Assembly (NCBI GenBank): GCA_910584805.1 | Contig: CAJUCB010000005.1 | Location: forward strand, 1 to 44,554 | Direction: 5' to 3' | DNA: 44,554 bases | Source of the DNA: an uncultured Oscillospiraceae bacterium | GTDB lineage: Bacteria; Bacillota; Clostridia; Oscillospirales; Oscillospiraceae | In this document: in pieces, positions 16,791 through 24,782 of the stretch | Layout of the letters: the number at the start of each line of letters is the position of its first letter | Numbering within the stretch: the stretch's first letter is position 1 | Made by a program: the position numbers and the translations under genes | Notes under the pieces: generated by a model | The model's database searches: none | Told to the model about the DNA's origin: nothing | Seen by the model: only the letters and a program-made list of their open reading frames with translations

Positions 16791-16823
16791 TGAGGCACAT
16801 CCGTTGGTGTGCCTCATTTTCTT
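16791..16823 (+). terminator. Terminator of the coiled-coil gene
   Basis: A perfect 9-bp stem TGAGGCACA / TGTGCCTCA, loop of eight, then TTTTCTT. Confidence 0.88.
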
Positions 16824-16844
16824 GTCTCCACGCCACATTGCCCC

Positions 16845-16988
16845 TCACGTAGCGGCGGCGTTGGGTGGGGAGAGCTGGCGCAGGATGTCCAGAAAGCCCG
16901 CGACTGCCGGGGAGGGGGCTTTGGCGTAGAGGATGCCGTAGGGGACGTGGTAGGGCCAATCAACGGGACGTGTGCAGAGCAGGGGGTG
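16845..16988 (-). pseudogene. Remnant of the C-terminus of a LysR-type regulator
   Basis: The minus frame reads ...VLHPLLCTRPVDWPY, HVPYGILYAKAPSPA, VAGFLDILRQL before a stop. This resembles the last 45 or so residues of LysR effector domains (aromatic-tyrosine stretch, then SPA-x3-FL-x2-L). There is no helix-turn-helix, no start and no room for the other 250 residues, because the promoter of the ABC importer begins at 17006. I read it as a decayed 3' fragment. The similarity is by eye only, and the fragment is short. Confidence 0.4.
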
Positions 16989-17005
16989 GAGGACTTGTCC
17001 TGGCA

Positions 17006-17034
17006 TTGACAAGGGTGGAGAAATCTCATATAAT
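17006..17034 (+). promoter_or_regulatory. Consensus promoter of the ABC importer operon
   Basis: TTGACA (17006-17011), 17-base spacer, TATAAT (17029-17034): a perfect match to the vegetative consensus. Because transcription should start near 17041, ATG 17043 would be nearly leaderless, which favours a later start for the first gene. Confidence 0.88.
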
Positions 17035-17084
17035 AGGACAGTATGCAAGAATTGTGTCATGGAGAGGGGGTGCCCATCATAGAA

Positions 17085-17864
17085 ATGCTGGAATTAAAAG
17101 ACGTGACGGTGGAGTTCCCCTCTGCCGACGGAAAGCGCCTCCGGGCCTTGGAGGGGATGGACCTCTCTGTGGCCCAGGGGGAGCTGGTGGCCCTGGTGGG
17201 GCCCTCTGGCTGTGGAAAGACCACGGCGCTGAATGTGCTGGCAGGGCAGCTCCCAGCCAGCCAGGGGCGGGTCCATCTGGCGGGGGAGCCGGTGGAGGGC
17301 CTGCCCCCCTCGGTGGGCTATGTCTCCCAGCGGGACACCCTGCTGCCTTGGCGCACGGTGCTGGACAACGTGGCCCTGGCTATGGAGCTGCGGGGCGTGG
17401 GCAAGCAGGCGCGCCGGGACCGGGCACAGCTGCTCATGGAGCAGATGGGCCTGGGGGGCTTTGAGGGGAGTTATCCCCGGGAGCTCTCCGGGGGGATGCG
17501 GAAGCGGGCGGCCATTGCCCGGGTGCTGGCGGTGTCCCCGGCGGTGCTGATGATGGACGAGCCCTTTGCCCCCCTGGACGCCCTCACCCGGCAAAAACTC
17601 CAAGACGATATCCTCCGGCTGTGGGAGGAGACTGGCTGCACCATCCTCTATGTTACCCATGACCTCACCGAGGCCATTACCCTGGCGGACCGGGTGGTGC
17701 TGATGAGTGCCCGCCCCGGCCGGGTGGTGAGGGAGTACCCCATCGACCTGCCCAGGCCCCGGCGGGTGATGGACGTGAAATTCTCTCCCCACTTTGTGGA
17801 GCTGGAAGAGACGGTGTGGCGGGACCTGGAACGGGAGCTGCGCCGGGGGGAGGAGGGCCTATGA
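17085..17864 (+). CDS. ABC transporter ATP-binding protein, nitrate/sulfonate/taurine (SsuB/TauB) type
   Basis: About 259 aa. Walker A is GPSGCGKTT, the Q-loop lies in YVSQRDTLLPWRTV, the signature is LSGGMRKRAAIARVLA, Walker B is VLMMDEPFAPLD, and the H-loop is YVTHDLTEAITLADR. The LLPWRTVLDNVALAMEL and FAPLDALTR strings are typical of the SsuB/TauB/NrtD group. It powers import through the permease encoded next. The start is ATG 17085 (MLELKDVTVEF) with a G-rich ribosome site at 17061-17072; GTG 17070 and ATG 17043 are in frame but are too close to that site or nearly leaderless. The stop overlaps the permease start by four bases (ATGA). Confidence 0.9.
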   Translation: MLELKDVTVEFPSADGKRLRALEGMDLSVAQGELVALVGPSGCGKTTALNVLAGQLPASQGRVHLAGEPVEGLPPSVGYVSQRDTLLPWRTVLDNVALAMELRGVGKQARRDRAQLLMEQMGLGGFEGSYPRELSGGMRKRAAIARVLAVSPAVLMMDEPFAPLDALTRQKLQDDILRLWEETGCTILYVTHDLTEAITLADRVVLMSARPGRVVREYPIDLPRPRRVMDVKFSPHFVELEETVWRDLERELRRGEEGL

Positions 17865-18631
17865 GACGACGGTTTTCTCCTGGCCCCGGCGTGTGGACGG
17901 TGCTGGCGCTGGCCCTGGCGGTATGCCTCTGGGAATGGGCCGCGGCGGGGGGGCATGTGAACCCCTTCTTTTTCAGCCGTCCCAGCCTGATCTGGGCGGA
18001 GTTTTGGGAGATGGTGGACAGCGGCGCCATGGGCCGCCACCTGAGCGCCACCTTGGAGGAAGCGGGCCTGGGCCTGCTCTTCGGGGCGCTGCTGGGGAGC
18101 CTGGCGGGCTTTGCCTTAGGGGCAGCGCCTAGGGTGAGCCGGGCACTGATGCCCCTGCTCACCGGCCTCAACGGCCTGCCGAAGCTGGCCCTGGGGCCCC
18201 TCATCATCATCTGGTTTGGCCTGGGGCTGCGCTCCAAGGTGCTCATCGCCGGGTTGATGGTGTTTTTTGTGTTCGTGTTCAACCTCTACTCCGGGGTCCG
18301 GGCGGTGGAGCCGGAGCTCATTGCGGCGGTGAAGCTGCTGGGCGGAACCAGGAGGCAGGTGATGGGCAAGGTGATCCTCCCTGCCAGCCTGCCCTGGCTG
18401 CTGGCCAGCCTGCGCACCAGCCTGGGGCTGTCCCTGTCCGGGGCCATTGTGGGGGAGTATTTGGGCGCCAGCCGGGGCATGGGCTGGGTGATCGCCGACG
18501 CGGGGGAGCGCTACGACATGGAACGGGTGCTGTGCTGCGTGCTGGTGATTGTCCTGGTGGTGGTCCTGCTGGACTGCGTGGTGCGGCTGCTGGAACGGTG
18601 GCTGCTGCGTTGGCAGGCCCCTGCCGCATGA
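17861..18631 (+). CDS. ABC transporter permease, SsuC/TauC type
   Basis: 256 aa with an N-terminal membrane segment (VWTVLALALAVCLWEWAA) and about five more hydrophobic spans. The cytoplasmic EAA loop reads ELIAAVKLLGGTRRQVMGKVILPASLPWL, the ATPase contact site of BPD-type permeases. The KLALGPLIIIWFGLG string is typical of the nitrate/sulfonate/taurine subfamily. It begins with the ATGA overlap and ribosome site AGGAGG, so its translation is coupled to the ATPase. Substrate not determinable from sequence. Confidence 0.9.
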   Translation: MRRRFSPGPGVWTVLALALAVCLWEWAAAGGHVNPFFFSRPSLIWAEFWEMVDSGAMGRHLSATLEEAGLGLLFGALLGSLAGFALGAAPRVSRALMPLLTGLNGLPKLALGPLIIIWFGLGLRSKVLIAGLMVFFVFVFNLYSGVRAVEPELIAAVKLLGGTRRQVMGKVILPASLPWLLASLRTSLGLSLSGAIVGEYLGASRGMGWVIADAGERYDMERVLCCVLVIVLVVVLLDCVVRLLERWLLRWQAPAA

Positions 18632-18688
18632 GGACAACCCGGAAGGGTTTTCCATAGATTTTTACCAAGGAAAAGGAGATTGTGCGAG

Positions 18689-19732
18689 ATGAAGAAACAC
18701 TTGGCATGGCTGCTGGCCCTGACCCTGTGCCTGGGGCTGCTGGGCGGCTGCGGAGAGAAGCCGGAGGCGGAAGGCAGCGGGACGCAGGACGATGCCGGGG
18801 CTTTGACCCCTGTGGTCATCACGGAAGAGGTCCGGGGCTACCACTGGGCCCCCGCTTACCTGGCGGAGACCTTGGGCTACTTTGAGGAAGAGGGGCTGGA
18901 TGTCAGCTTCGAGACCGTGTCCGGGGCCGACGGCTCCACCCCGGTGCTCTCCGGGGAGGCCCAGTTCTGCCTGAAGGGCATTGAGACCGCTTTGGTGGTC
19001 AACGAGCAGGGCCAGGGGATGAAGGTGCTGGTGTCCACCACCCAGAAGTACCCCTATCAGCTCATCGGCGCCAGTGAAGAATACAGCACCTTGGAATCCC
19101 TCCGGGGCGGTACCGTGGCTGGGGGCAAGAGCGCCAATAGCGGCCCCTACTCCTTCGCCATGGCCTGCATGAACAAGGCCGGCCTGGTGCCGGAGACGGA
19201 CGTGAACGTCATCACCATGGGCAGCGCCGGCTATGCCGCCGCCATCCAGGCGGGGGAATTGCAGGGGGCTGTGTCCACCAACCCCTGGTCCGCCAAGAAG
19301 CTGCTGGACGCCGGCGGCGTGGTGATCGTGGATGGCACCGAGGACGCGGTGATCCAGGAGATCATCGGCTCCGCCAGCTATGAGCTCTTCACCGTTATGA
19401 CCTCCGACGCCCTCATTGAGAGCGACCCGGAGCTGGTGCAGAAGGCGGTGAACGCCATGGCCCGGGCCATGCAGTGGATGGAGACCGCCACCCCGGAGGA
19501 GATTGCGGAAAAGCTGCTGCCCCTCTTCGAGGGCGCGGAGGAGGAATTGCTCTACGACGCCCAGTACGACAAGGAGCGGGGCTTGGCCAACTACAAGGGC
19601 TACCACTCCGAGAGCGGCTATGAGGCGGCCATCACCCTGACCAAACTGGCCGGGAGCATCCAGGAGGGCGTGGCCCCAGAGGTGGCCTTTGACGAGAGCT
19701 TTTTGGAGAAAGCCTGGGAAAGCCTGAACTAA
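18689..19732 (+). CDS. ABC transporter substrate-binding lipoprotein, NMT1/THI5-SsuA type
   Basis: 347 aa. A lipoprotein signal peptide (MKKHLAWLLALTLCLGLLGGC) ends in a lipobox with cysteine 21 as lipid anchor, so the protein sits outside the membrane. The mature part has the NMT1-like fold markers: EVRGYHWAPAYLAETLGYFEEEGLDV near the start, GGTVAGGKSANSG, and a domain-crossing AGELQGAVSTNPW. It delivers an unidentified ligand to the permease; candidates are sulfonates, thiamine-precursor-like or other small organic molecules. No TPP or S-box-like element is present upstream. Start chosen at ATG 18689 with AAAAGGAGA nine bases before; an in-frame start at 18680 would add three residues. Confidence 0.9.
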   Translation: MKKHLAWLLALTLCLGLLGGCGEKPEAEGSGTQDDAGALTPVVITEEVRGYHWAPAYLAETLGYFEEEGLDVSFETVSGADGSTPVLSGEAQFCLKGIETALVVNEQGQGMKVLVSTTQKYPYQLIGASEEYSTLESLRGGTVAGGKSANSGPYSFAMACMNKAGLVPETDVNVITMGSAGYAAAIQAGELQGAVSTNPWSAKKLLDAGGVVIVDGTEDAVIQEIIGSASYELFTVMTSDALIESDPELVQKAVNAMARAMQWMETATPEEIAEKLLPLFEGAEEELLYDAQYDKERGLANYKGYHSESGYEAAITLTKLAGSIQEGVAPEVAFDESFLEKAWESLN

Positions 19733-19738
19733 TCTGCC

Positions 19739-19787
19739 AGCAGCCTTGGGGGGACACCATACCCCCTAAGGCTGTTGCCTATTTTTC
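19739..19787 (+). terminator. Terminator of the ABC importer operon
   Basis: CAGCCTT-G-GGGGG pairs with CCCCC-T-AAGGCTG (19741-19774), with ATTTTT a few bases later. Confidence 0.8.
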
Positions 19788-19856
19788 CCATCCCAGCAAA
19801 AACGGTATAAGGGTCCCGCCGGGTACATAAGGTGAACGGTGAACGGGAGGGATCGT

Positions 19857-20417
19857 ATGGGATATTTGGCACTGTTTTTTCTGGCGGTGGGCCTGTCTAT
19901 GGACGCCTTCGCGGTGTCCGTGTGCAAGGGCCTGGCCTTGGGGAAGGTCTCCCTGGGGCGGGCCTGTGTGCCGGGGCTCTGGTTCGGGGGCTTCCAGGGG
20001 CTGATGCCCCTGCTGGGCTGGCTCCTGGGCTCCCGCTTTGCCCAGTATATCACCTCGGTGGACCACTGGATCGCCTTTGGCCTGCTGGTGTTCCTGGGGG
20101 CCAATATGCTCCGGGAGGCCAGGGCAGGGGAGTCAGAGGGGGCCAGTGCGTCCCTGGGCTTTGGGGAGATGTTGGCCTTGGCGGTGGCCACCAGCATCGA
20201 CGCCTTGGCGGTGGGCATCACCTTTGCCTTTTTGGAGGTGGAAATCCTACCGGCGGTGGCCTGCATTGCCGGGACCACCTTTGTCCTGTCCGCTGTAGGG
20301 GTGAAGCTGGGGGGTCTCTTCGGCCTGCGCTACCGGGCCAAGGCGCAGTCCCTTGGGGGGCTGATCCTCATCCTGCTGGGGGTCAAGATTTTATTGGAGG
20401 GTCTGCATCTGCTCTGA
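19857..20417 (+). CDS. mntP: Manganese efflux pump MntP
   Basis: 186 aa, six predicted membrane spans. The two conserved acidic motifs are present as symmetric halves: GLSMDAFAVSVCKG near the N-terminus and ATSIDALAVGITFAF in the second half, which are the hallmark of MntP (DUF204). It exports Mn2+ across the cytoplasmic membrane. ATG 19857 is six bases after GGGAGG; the in-frame ATG at 19839 would add six charged residues before the first membrane span. No yybP-ykoY Mn2+ riboswitch is visible in the 70 bases upstream, although such a switch is common before mntP. The SLH gene follows after 22 bases. Confidence 0.93.
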   Translation: MGYLALFFLAVGLSMDAFAVSVCKGLALGKVSLGRACVPGLWFGGFQGLMPLLGWLLGSRFAQYITSVDHWIAFGLLVFLGANMLREARAGESEGASASLGFGEMLALAVATSIDALAVGITFAFLEVEILPAVACIAGTTFVLSAVGVKLGGLFGLRYRAKAQSLGGLILILLGVKILLEGLHLL

Positions 20418-20439
20418 CCCGATACAAAGGAGAAACAGC

Positions 20440-21477
20440 ATGAAAAAAGTATGTGTACTATTCTTAGCGTTGGTCCTGTGGGCGGGGCTGGCTTGCCCCG
20501 CCCTGGCGGCCAACGCAGGGGAGAAGGAGACCGCCGCCTGGAGCCTCTACCAGCTGGGCCTGCTCCAAGGCAACGGGGTGGACAGCGAGGGCTTCCCTAT
20601 CTTCGATTTGGACAAGGCCCCCAACCGGGCCCAGAGCGTCACCATGCTGGTGCGTCTGCTGGGGGCGGAGGCGGCGGCCCTGGAAGGGGAGTGGGAGACC
20701 CCCTTCACCGACCTGCCGGCGTGGGCGGAGCCCTATGTGGGCTACGCCTTTGCCAAGGGCCTGGCCACCGGCCGGGGCGGGGAGCGCTTCGACCCCGACA
20801 GCCCTGTGAGCGCCACGGAGTTTTTGACCTTTGTGCTCCGGGCCCTGGGGTACAGCTCTGAGACAGACTTTACCTGGGACGAGGCATGGAAGCTCTCGGA
20901 CAAGCTGGGCTTCACCAAGGGGGAGTATACCAGCGCCACAGAGTTCCTCCGGGGGGATTTGGCCTGGGTGTCCCTGAATGCCTTGGAGGTGAAGCCCAAG
21001 GGGAACAGCCGCCAGACCCTGCGCCAGGTGCTGGGCCTGCCGGATGGCAAGGAGGACTGCCGCTGGGAGGAGACCGTGCGCACCTGCCAGGAAAACCGCC
21101 TGGTGCTCTCCTTCGCCGCCACTGCTGACAGCCCCAAGACCTACACCAAATTTGAGGTGGACAGCGCCACGGTAAACGGCATCCCCTGTACGGTGGAGCA
21201 GTACAACAGCACAAAAGAGGTCACCGACCACTGCAAAAAGCGCACGGAGGCGGAGAAATTGGAGTTCTCCCTCCCCGGCGCCTTTGCCCTGGCCTATCTG
21301 CGTTACGACGAGGCGGCGGCCAAGGCAGCGGCCACAGAGACCGTGACGGAGAAGGGGGTGGAGTACCCGGTGATTGTCCTGCGGCTGAAGTGTACCGGGA
21401 CCCTGCCCAATGGGAAGCAGGTGGAGGAGCTGGCCATGCTGACCTATTACATCAATGGATATAGTGGGCGGTTTTGA
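20440..21477 (+). CDS. Secreted S-layer-homology (SLH) domain protein
   Basis: 345 aa. A Sec signal peptide (MKKVCVLFLALVLWAGLACPALAA) is followed by two SLH-like units: FDLDKAPNRAQSVTMLVRLLG ... FTDLPAWAEPYVGYAFAKGL, and FDPDSPVSATEFLTFVLRALGY. These modules usually bind secondary cell-wall polymers. The C-terminal 170 residues (from about CQENRLVLSFAATAD) form an unrecognised domain. The ribosome site AAAGGAG is well placed; the gap to mntP is short, so co-transcription is likely but a functional link is not evident. Confidence 0.83.
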   Translation: MKKVCVLFLALVLWAGLACPALAANAGEKETAAWSLYQLGLLQGNGVDSEGFPIFDLDKAPNRAQSVTMLVRLLGAEAAALEGEWETPFTDLPAWAEPYVGYAFAKGLATGRGGERFDPDSPVSATEFLTFVLRALGYSSETDFTWDEAWKLSDKLGFTKGEYTSATEFLRGDLAWVSLNALEVKPKGNSRQTLRQVLGLPDGKEDCRWEETVRTCQENRLVLSFAATADSPKTYTKFEVDSATVNGIPCTVEQYNSTKEVTDHCKKRTEAEKLEFSLPGAFALAYLRYDEAAAKAAATETVTEKGVEYPVIVLRLKCTGTLPNGKQVEELAMLTYYINGYSGRF

Positions 21478-21502
21478 CAGGCGAAGCCTTTTTAGACCCA
21501 CG

Positions 21503-21539
21503 AAAAAGCCCCGGCGCGATTGGTTCGCGCCGGGGCTTT
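21503..21539. terminator. Bidirectional terminator between the SLH gene and the response regulator
   Basis: A perfect 14-bp stem (AAAGCCCCGGCGCG / CGCGCCGGGGCTTT) with a 7-base loop. The T-run is best on the minus strand (five Ts from 21507), so it mainly serves the response regulator gene. Confidence 0.9.
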
Positions 21540-21541
21540 GG

Positions 21542-22222
21542 TCAATCCCCAATATACGTGTACATGGCGGAGGGGCGGCCCCCTGTGTAGTAGTCTACAC
21601 CGCCGATGACGTAGTTTTTGTCGATCAGATAGTTCATATACCGCCGGAGGGTCACCCGGGAGAGGGCCACGTTTTTGGCCAGGTCGTCAATGGACAGCCG
21701 TTCGTTCTTGTGCTCCCGGAGGAAAGAGCAGATCAGCTCCAAGGTCACCGGATGGATGCCCTTGTCCATGAGCCGCAAACCCCGCTGGACGTCCGGGGAG
21801 ATCACCCGGTCCAGCTCCTCCTGGTTGAAGGCCTTGTCGCCGGAGAAGGCCTCCCGCCGGGAGAGGAAGCGTTTTAGGGAAGTCTGGAAGCGGGTGTAGT
21901 CAAAGGGCTTGATGAGATAGTCCGAGACGCCGTAGGCATACAGTTCCCCCACGTGGCTGGCTTCGCTGGCGGCGGTGACCATAATCACCTCGGCCATAAA
22001 GCCCTCCGCCCGGAGGGTGGTCAGGAAGCTGCGCCCGTCCATCACCGGCATATAGTAATCCAATAGGATGAGGTCCACTGGGTTGGCGCGGATGAAGTCC
22101 AGCGCGTCCTGCCCGTTGTGGAAAACACCGGCTATGGATAATTTGTCGTTGTTGTGTTCCACATATTGCTTTTCGATCTCAGAGACCATGGGGTCGTCTT
22201 CTACAATGATCACCTGATACAT
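21542..22222 (-). CDS. Response regulator, CitB/DcuR type (receiver plus helix-turn-helix)
   Basis: 226 aa. The receiver domain has the acidic pair ED at residues 8-9, phospho-acceptor Asp55 in LILLDYYMPVMDG, and the conserved lysine in YLIKPFD. The C-terminal half has an HTH-like region (LSIDDLAKNVALSRVTLRRYMNYL), as in regulators of citrate and C4-dicarboxylate metabolism. Members of this family normally pair with a CitA/DcuS sensor kinase encoded next door, and none is present here, so it is an orphan in this window. It has its own promoter (22289-22261). Confidence 0.88.
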   Translation of the reverse strand: MYQVIIVEDDPMVSEIEKQYVEHNNDKLSIAGVFHNGQDALDFIRANPVDLILLDYYMPVMDGRSFLTTLRAEGFMAEVIMVTAASEASHVGELYAYGVSDYLIKPFDYTRFQTSLKRFLSRREAFSGDKAFNQEELDRVISPDVQRGLRLMDKGIHPVTLELICSFLREHKNERLSIDDLAKNVALSRVTLRRYMNYLIDKNYVIGGVDYYTGGRPSAMYTYIGD

Positions 22223-22260
22223 AACGTCACGTCACCCCGCAAGGATAGGTTTCTGCTGCT

Positions 22261-22289
22261 AGTATACACGAAAATTCCTTGGAGCGCAA
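22261..22289 (-). promoter_or_regulatory. Promoter of the response regulator
   Basis: Minus strand: TTGCGC (22289-22284), 17-base spacer, TATACT (22266-22261), about 38 bases before the ATG. Confidence 0.65.
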
Positions 22290-22335
22290 CACCCTTCTCC
22301 TGGGAATGGCGGGAAAGGGGAAAAACAAGGGGCCG

Positions 22336-23124
22336 TCACTGGGCCGGGCACTGGCGGCCGGTGTGGTCCAGGGTATAGTCCCCGGTAAGGATGAGTTGGC
22401 TGATGGGGACCACGTCGTAGCCCTCTTGGAGGAGGTATTCCAGGATGGAGGGCAGGGCCTCCGGGGTGTGGAGGGCGGCGTTATGGAAGAGGACAATGGA
22501 CCCCGGGCCCACCTTGGAGGTCACCCGCTGGGTGATGGTGGGGGCGTCGTAGTCCTTCCAGTCCAGGCTGTCCACGTCCCACTGGATGATCTCCATGCCC
22601 ATGCCCCGCACGGTGGTGACCACGTGGTCGTCATACTCCCCAAAGGGGGGGCGGAAGAGGGTGGGGCGGGTGCCGGTGACAGCTTCGATCTTGTCACAGC
22701 AGGCGTTGATATCTGCCGCGATCTGGTCGGCGGAGAGGGTGTTGAAGTGGGCGTGGTCGTTGGAGTGGCACATGATCTCGTGGCCTGCGTCCGACAGGGC
22801 TTTCACCGACTCCGGGTATTTGTCCACCCACTCCCCCACCACGAAGAAGGTGGCTTTTACCTGGTAGCGGTCCAGAATGTCGATGAGGGTTTGGGTGTCC
22901 TCATTGCCCCAGGCGGCGTCGAAGGAGAGGGCACAGACCTTGCTGTCCCGCTGGACGCAGTAGATGGGCAGCTGCCGGGTGGCGGTGGAGGCGGACACAT
23001 AGGCCGGCAGGTTTGCCAGCAGGCATAGGGCGCAGATGCACAGCAGCGCCGCGGGGATGGCCACATGCCGGCGGCGCAGGACGATCACCCGCCGCCGCTT
23101 TTCCTTGGAAGGTAGAAACTTCAT
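22336..23124 (-). CDS. Polysaccharide deacetylase, PdaB-like, membrane anchored
   Basis: 262 aa. A basic N-terminus and one membrane span (IPAALLCICALCLLANLPAYV) place the catalytic domain outside the cell. NodB-domain motifs are complete: motif 1 SFDAAWGNEDT, motif 2 HSNDHAH (metal histidines), motif 3 FRPPFGEYDD, and a final LFHN. These enzymes remove N-acetyl groups from peptidoglycan or related glycans; in spore formers, PdaB-like proteins act late in sporulation. The FDAAWGN form (Asp then Ala) instead of FDDG is usual for the PdaB group. AAAGGACGGGA precedes the ATG. Confidence 0.9.
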   Translation of the reverse strand: MKFLPSKEKRRRVIVLRRRHVAIPAALLCICALCLLANLPAYVSASTATRQLPIYCVQRDSKVCALSFDAAWGNEDTQTLIDILDRYQVKATFFVVGEWVDKYPESVKALSDAGHEIMCHSNDHAHFNTLSADQIAADINACCDKIEAVTGTRPTLFRPPFGEYDDHVVTTVRGMGMEIIQWDVDSLDWKDYDAPTITQRVTSKVGPGSIVLFHNAALHTPEALPSILEYLLQEGYDVVPISQLILTGDYTLDHTGRQCPAQ

Positions 23125-23246
23125 AGTTGATCCCGTCCTTTCTCCTAAACCCTATGGCCCAGGGCGGGGGTTCATACCCAGGGGACAAGCAAAAATGACG
23201 GGGTATGGCAAAATGCTTTGGGATTTTCCATTGGATTGGGAGTGAG

Positions 23247-23276
23247 AAGAGTTTGAAATATATTGCAAACTCTTTT
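23247..23276 (+). other. AT-rich inverted repeat upstream of the AAA-ATPase gene
   Basis: A 9-bp stem AAGAGTTTG / CAAACTCTT with a 10-base loop and four Ts lies 54 bases before the ATPase start. It could be an operator or an attenuator-like hairpin; the surrounding 23125-23329 region otherwise shows only AT-rich, promoter-like sequence that I could not resolve. Confidence 0.4.
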
Positions 23277-23329
23277 ATTTATCTGATTTTTGTGGTATCC
23301 TATTAGAAAACAAAGCCAGGAGGAGAAGA

Positions 23330-24529
23330 ATGATGATCCAACGGCCAAACTATTTGAACTTCCTGATGGAGTGGAAGGATCAGCAGATCATCAAGGTGAT
23401 CTCCGGAATCCGCCGCTGTGGAAAGTCCACCCTGTTCGACCTATTCCAGGAGCAGTTGCGTACCCTGGGAATTTTGGAGGAACAGATGATTACCCTCAAC
23501 TTTGAAGAGGCTGAGAATGAACCCCTTTGCGACTATCGGGCGCTGTATGACTATATCAAAGGACAGATGTGCCCTGACCGGATGAACTATATCTTCCTGG
23601 ATGAGATCCAGCATGTGGTGGACTATCAAAAGGCTGTAGACAGCCTTTTCGTGAAGAAGAATGCTGACGTGTACCTCACAGGTTCCAATGCCTATTTCAT
23701 GTCGGGGGAACTGGCAACGCTGCTGTCTGGGCGCTATGTGGAGCTGAAAATGCTGCCCCTCTCCTTTCGGGAGTATGCCAGTGCCTTCAACGAAGGCATC
23801 AGTAAGGAGGAGTTGTACCGCAACTATGTCTACAACAGCTCCTTTCCCTATACAGTCCAGCTCAACAGCCGCCGCAATATCCACGCCTATCTGGATGGTA
23901 TCTATCATTCGGTGGTTCTCAACGACATTGTGGCCCGGAAAAAAATACAGGACCCCTCCATGCTGAAAAGTGTGCTCAAGTTCCTCTTTGATAACATTGG
24001 GAATCCCTGCACCGTCAAAAAAATCGCGGACAGTATGACCAGTGCAGGCCGGAAAATTTCTAGCCACACTGTGGAGAACTATTTGGAGGGGATTACGGAG
24101 AGCTTGCTGATGTACCGGGTCAGTCGCTATGATATCAAGGGTAAGGCGTATCTCCAGCTCCAAGAGAAATATTACCTGGCGGATCTGGGGCTGCGGTATT
24201 ACCTCTTGGGGCAGCGCAATGTGGATCAGGGCCATATCCTGGAAAATGTGGTCTACTTGGAGTTGATACGCAGAGGCTACACGGTCTATGTGGGGAAAAT
24301 GGGGAATGCGGAGGTGGACTTTGTAACCCAGGACCAAGAGGGGGAGTTGGCCTATTACCAGGTGGCCTGGACGGTACGGGGGGAGGCAACCCTGGAACGG
24401 GAATTGCGGCCCCTGGACGGGATAACGGATCATTATCCCAAATATCTGCTCACAATGGACTTGGACCCGCCCATTTCCCACAATGGAATCCGCCAACTAT
24501 ATGCCCTGGATTGGCTTCTGGATGCGTGA
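23330..24529 (+). CDS. AAA-family ATPase with DUF4143 C-terminal domain
   Basis: 399 aa. Walker A is SGIRRCGKSTL (Lys32), Walker B is YIFLDEIQ near residue 87, and sensor-like LTGSNAY follows, all as in the AAA_14 family; the C-terminal half (LADLGLRYYLLGQ, ILENVVYLELIRRGY, VYVGKMGNAEVDFVTQ) matches DUF4143, which has a restriction-endonuclease-like fold. These genes are abundant in gut Firmicutes and Bacteroidetes, often in many mobile copies, and their function is unclear. Base composition is visibly more AT-rich than the neighbours, consistent with acquisition by transfer. AGGAGGAGAAGA precedes two ATG codons (23330 and 23333); either could be used. Confidence 0.88.
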   Translation: MMIQRPNYLNFLMEWKDQQIIKVISGIRRCGKSTLFDLFQEQLRTLGILEEQMITLNFEEAENEPLCDYRALYDYIKGQMCPDRMNYIFLDEIQHVVDYQKAVDSLFVKKNADVYLTGSNAYFMSGELATLLSGRYVELKMLPLSFREYASAFNEGISKEELYRNYVYNSSFPYTVQLNSRRNIHAYLDGIYHSVVLNDIVARKKIQDPSMLKSVLKFLFDNIGNPCTVKKIADSMTSAGRKISSHTVENYLEGITESLLMYRVSRYDIKGKAYLQLQEKYYLADLGLRYYLLGQRNVDQGHILENVVYLELIRRGYTVYVGKMGNAEVDFVTQDQEGELAYYQVAWTVRGEATLERELRPLDGITDHYPKYLLTMDLDPPISHNGIRQLYALDWLLDA

Positions 24530-24629
24530 ATCCTCTGGATGTGGCGAAGAGGATGTTTGGATGGGATGACAGAAATCTCTTAAGAATCCAGCCGCCCAGA
24601 GGAAAAACTTCGGATTTTGCAGGGATTCC

Positions 24630-24658
24630 TTGCATTTTTCCCTGCTTTCGTGTATAGT
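24630..24658 (+). promoter_or_regulatory. Promoter of pncB-niaR
   Basis: TTGCAT (24630-24635), 17-base spacer, TATAGT (24653-24658). The leader of about 117 bases before the pncB start contains the candidate NiaR site and GC-rich inverted segments. Confidence 0.65.
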
Positions 24659-24680
24659 TGAGGAAAGCGTGCGGGGTGGA

Positions 24681-24699
24681 CTTTACGGCTGTCTTGTCA
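24681..24699 (+). promoter_or_regulatory. Candidate NiaR operator upstream of pncB
   Basis: CTTTACGGCTGTCTTGTCA, located just downstream of the expected transcription start. It matches the left half and centre of the palindrome at 26821-26848 (CTTTRC-N3-TGTCTTG-W-CA). The right half is poorly conserved. Confidence 0.45.
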
Positions 24700-24782
24700 G
24701 TCCGTCACCGGGCGGGTCCCCCCCGGCCCTGGACGCCAAACAACCTGCCCCCTGGGCGGGATGAAAACAGAAGGTGTTGACC

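Noticed and set aside
19788..19856. Mn2+ riboswitch (yybP-ykoY) before mntP
   Set aside because: The region is too short and lacks the two conserved loops.
23330..24529. Transposase or integrase for the AT-rich ATPase
   Set aside because: AAA plus DUF4143 motifs are clear; there are no inverted repeats or target-site duplications at its ends that I could find.
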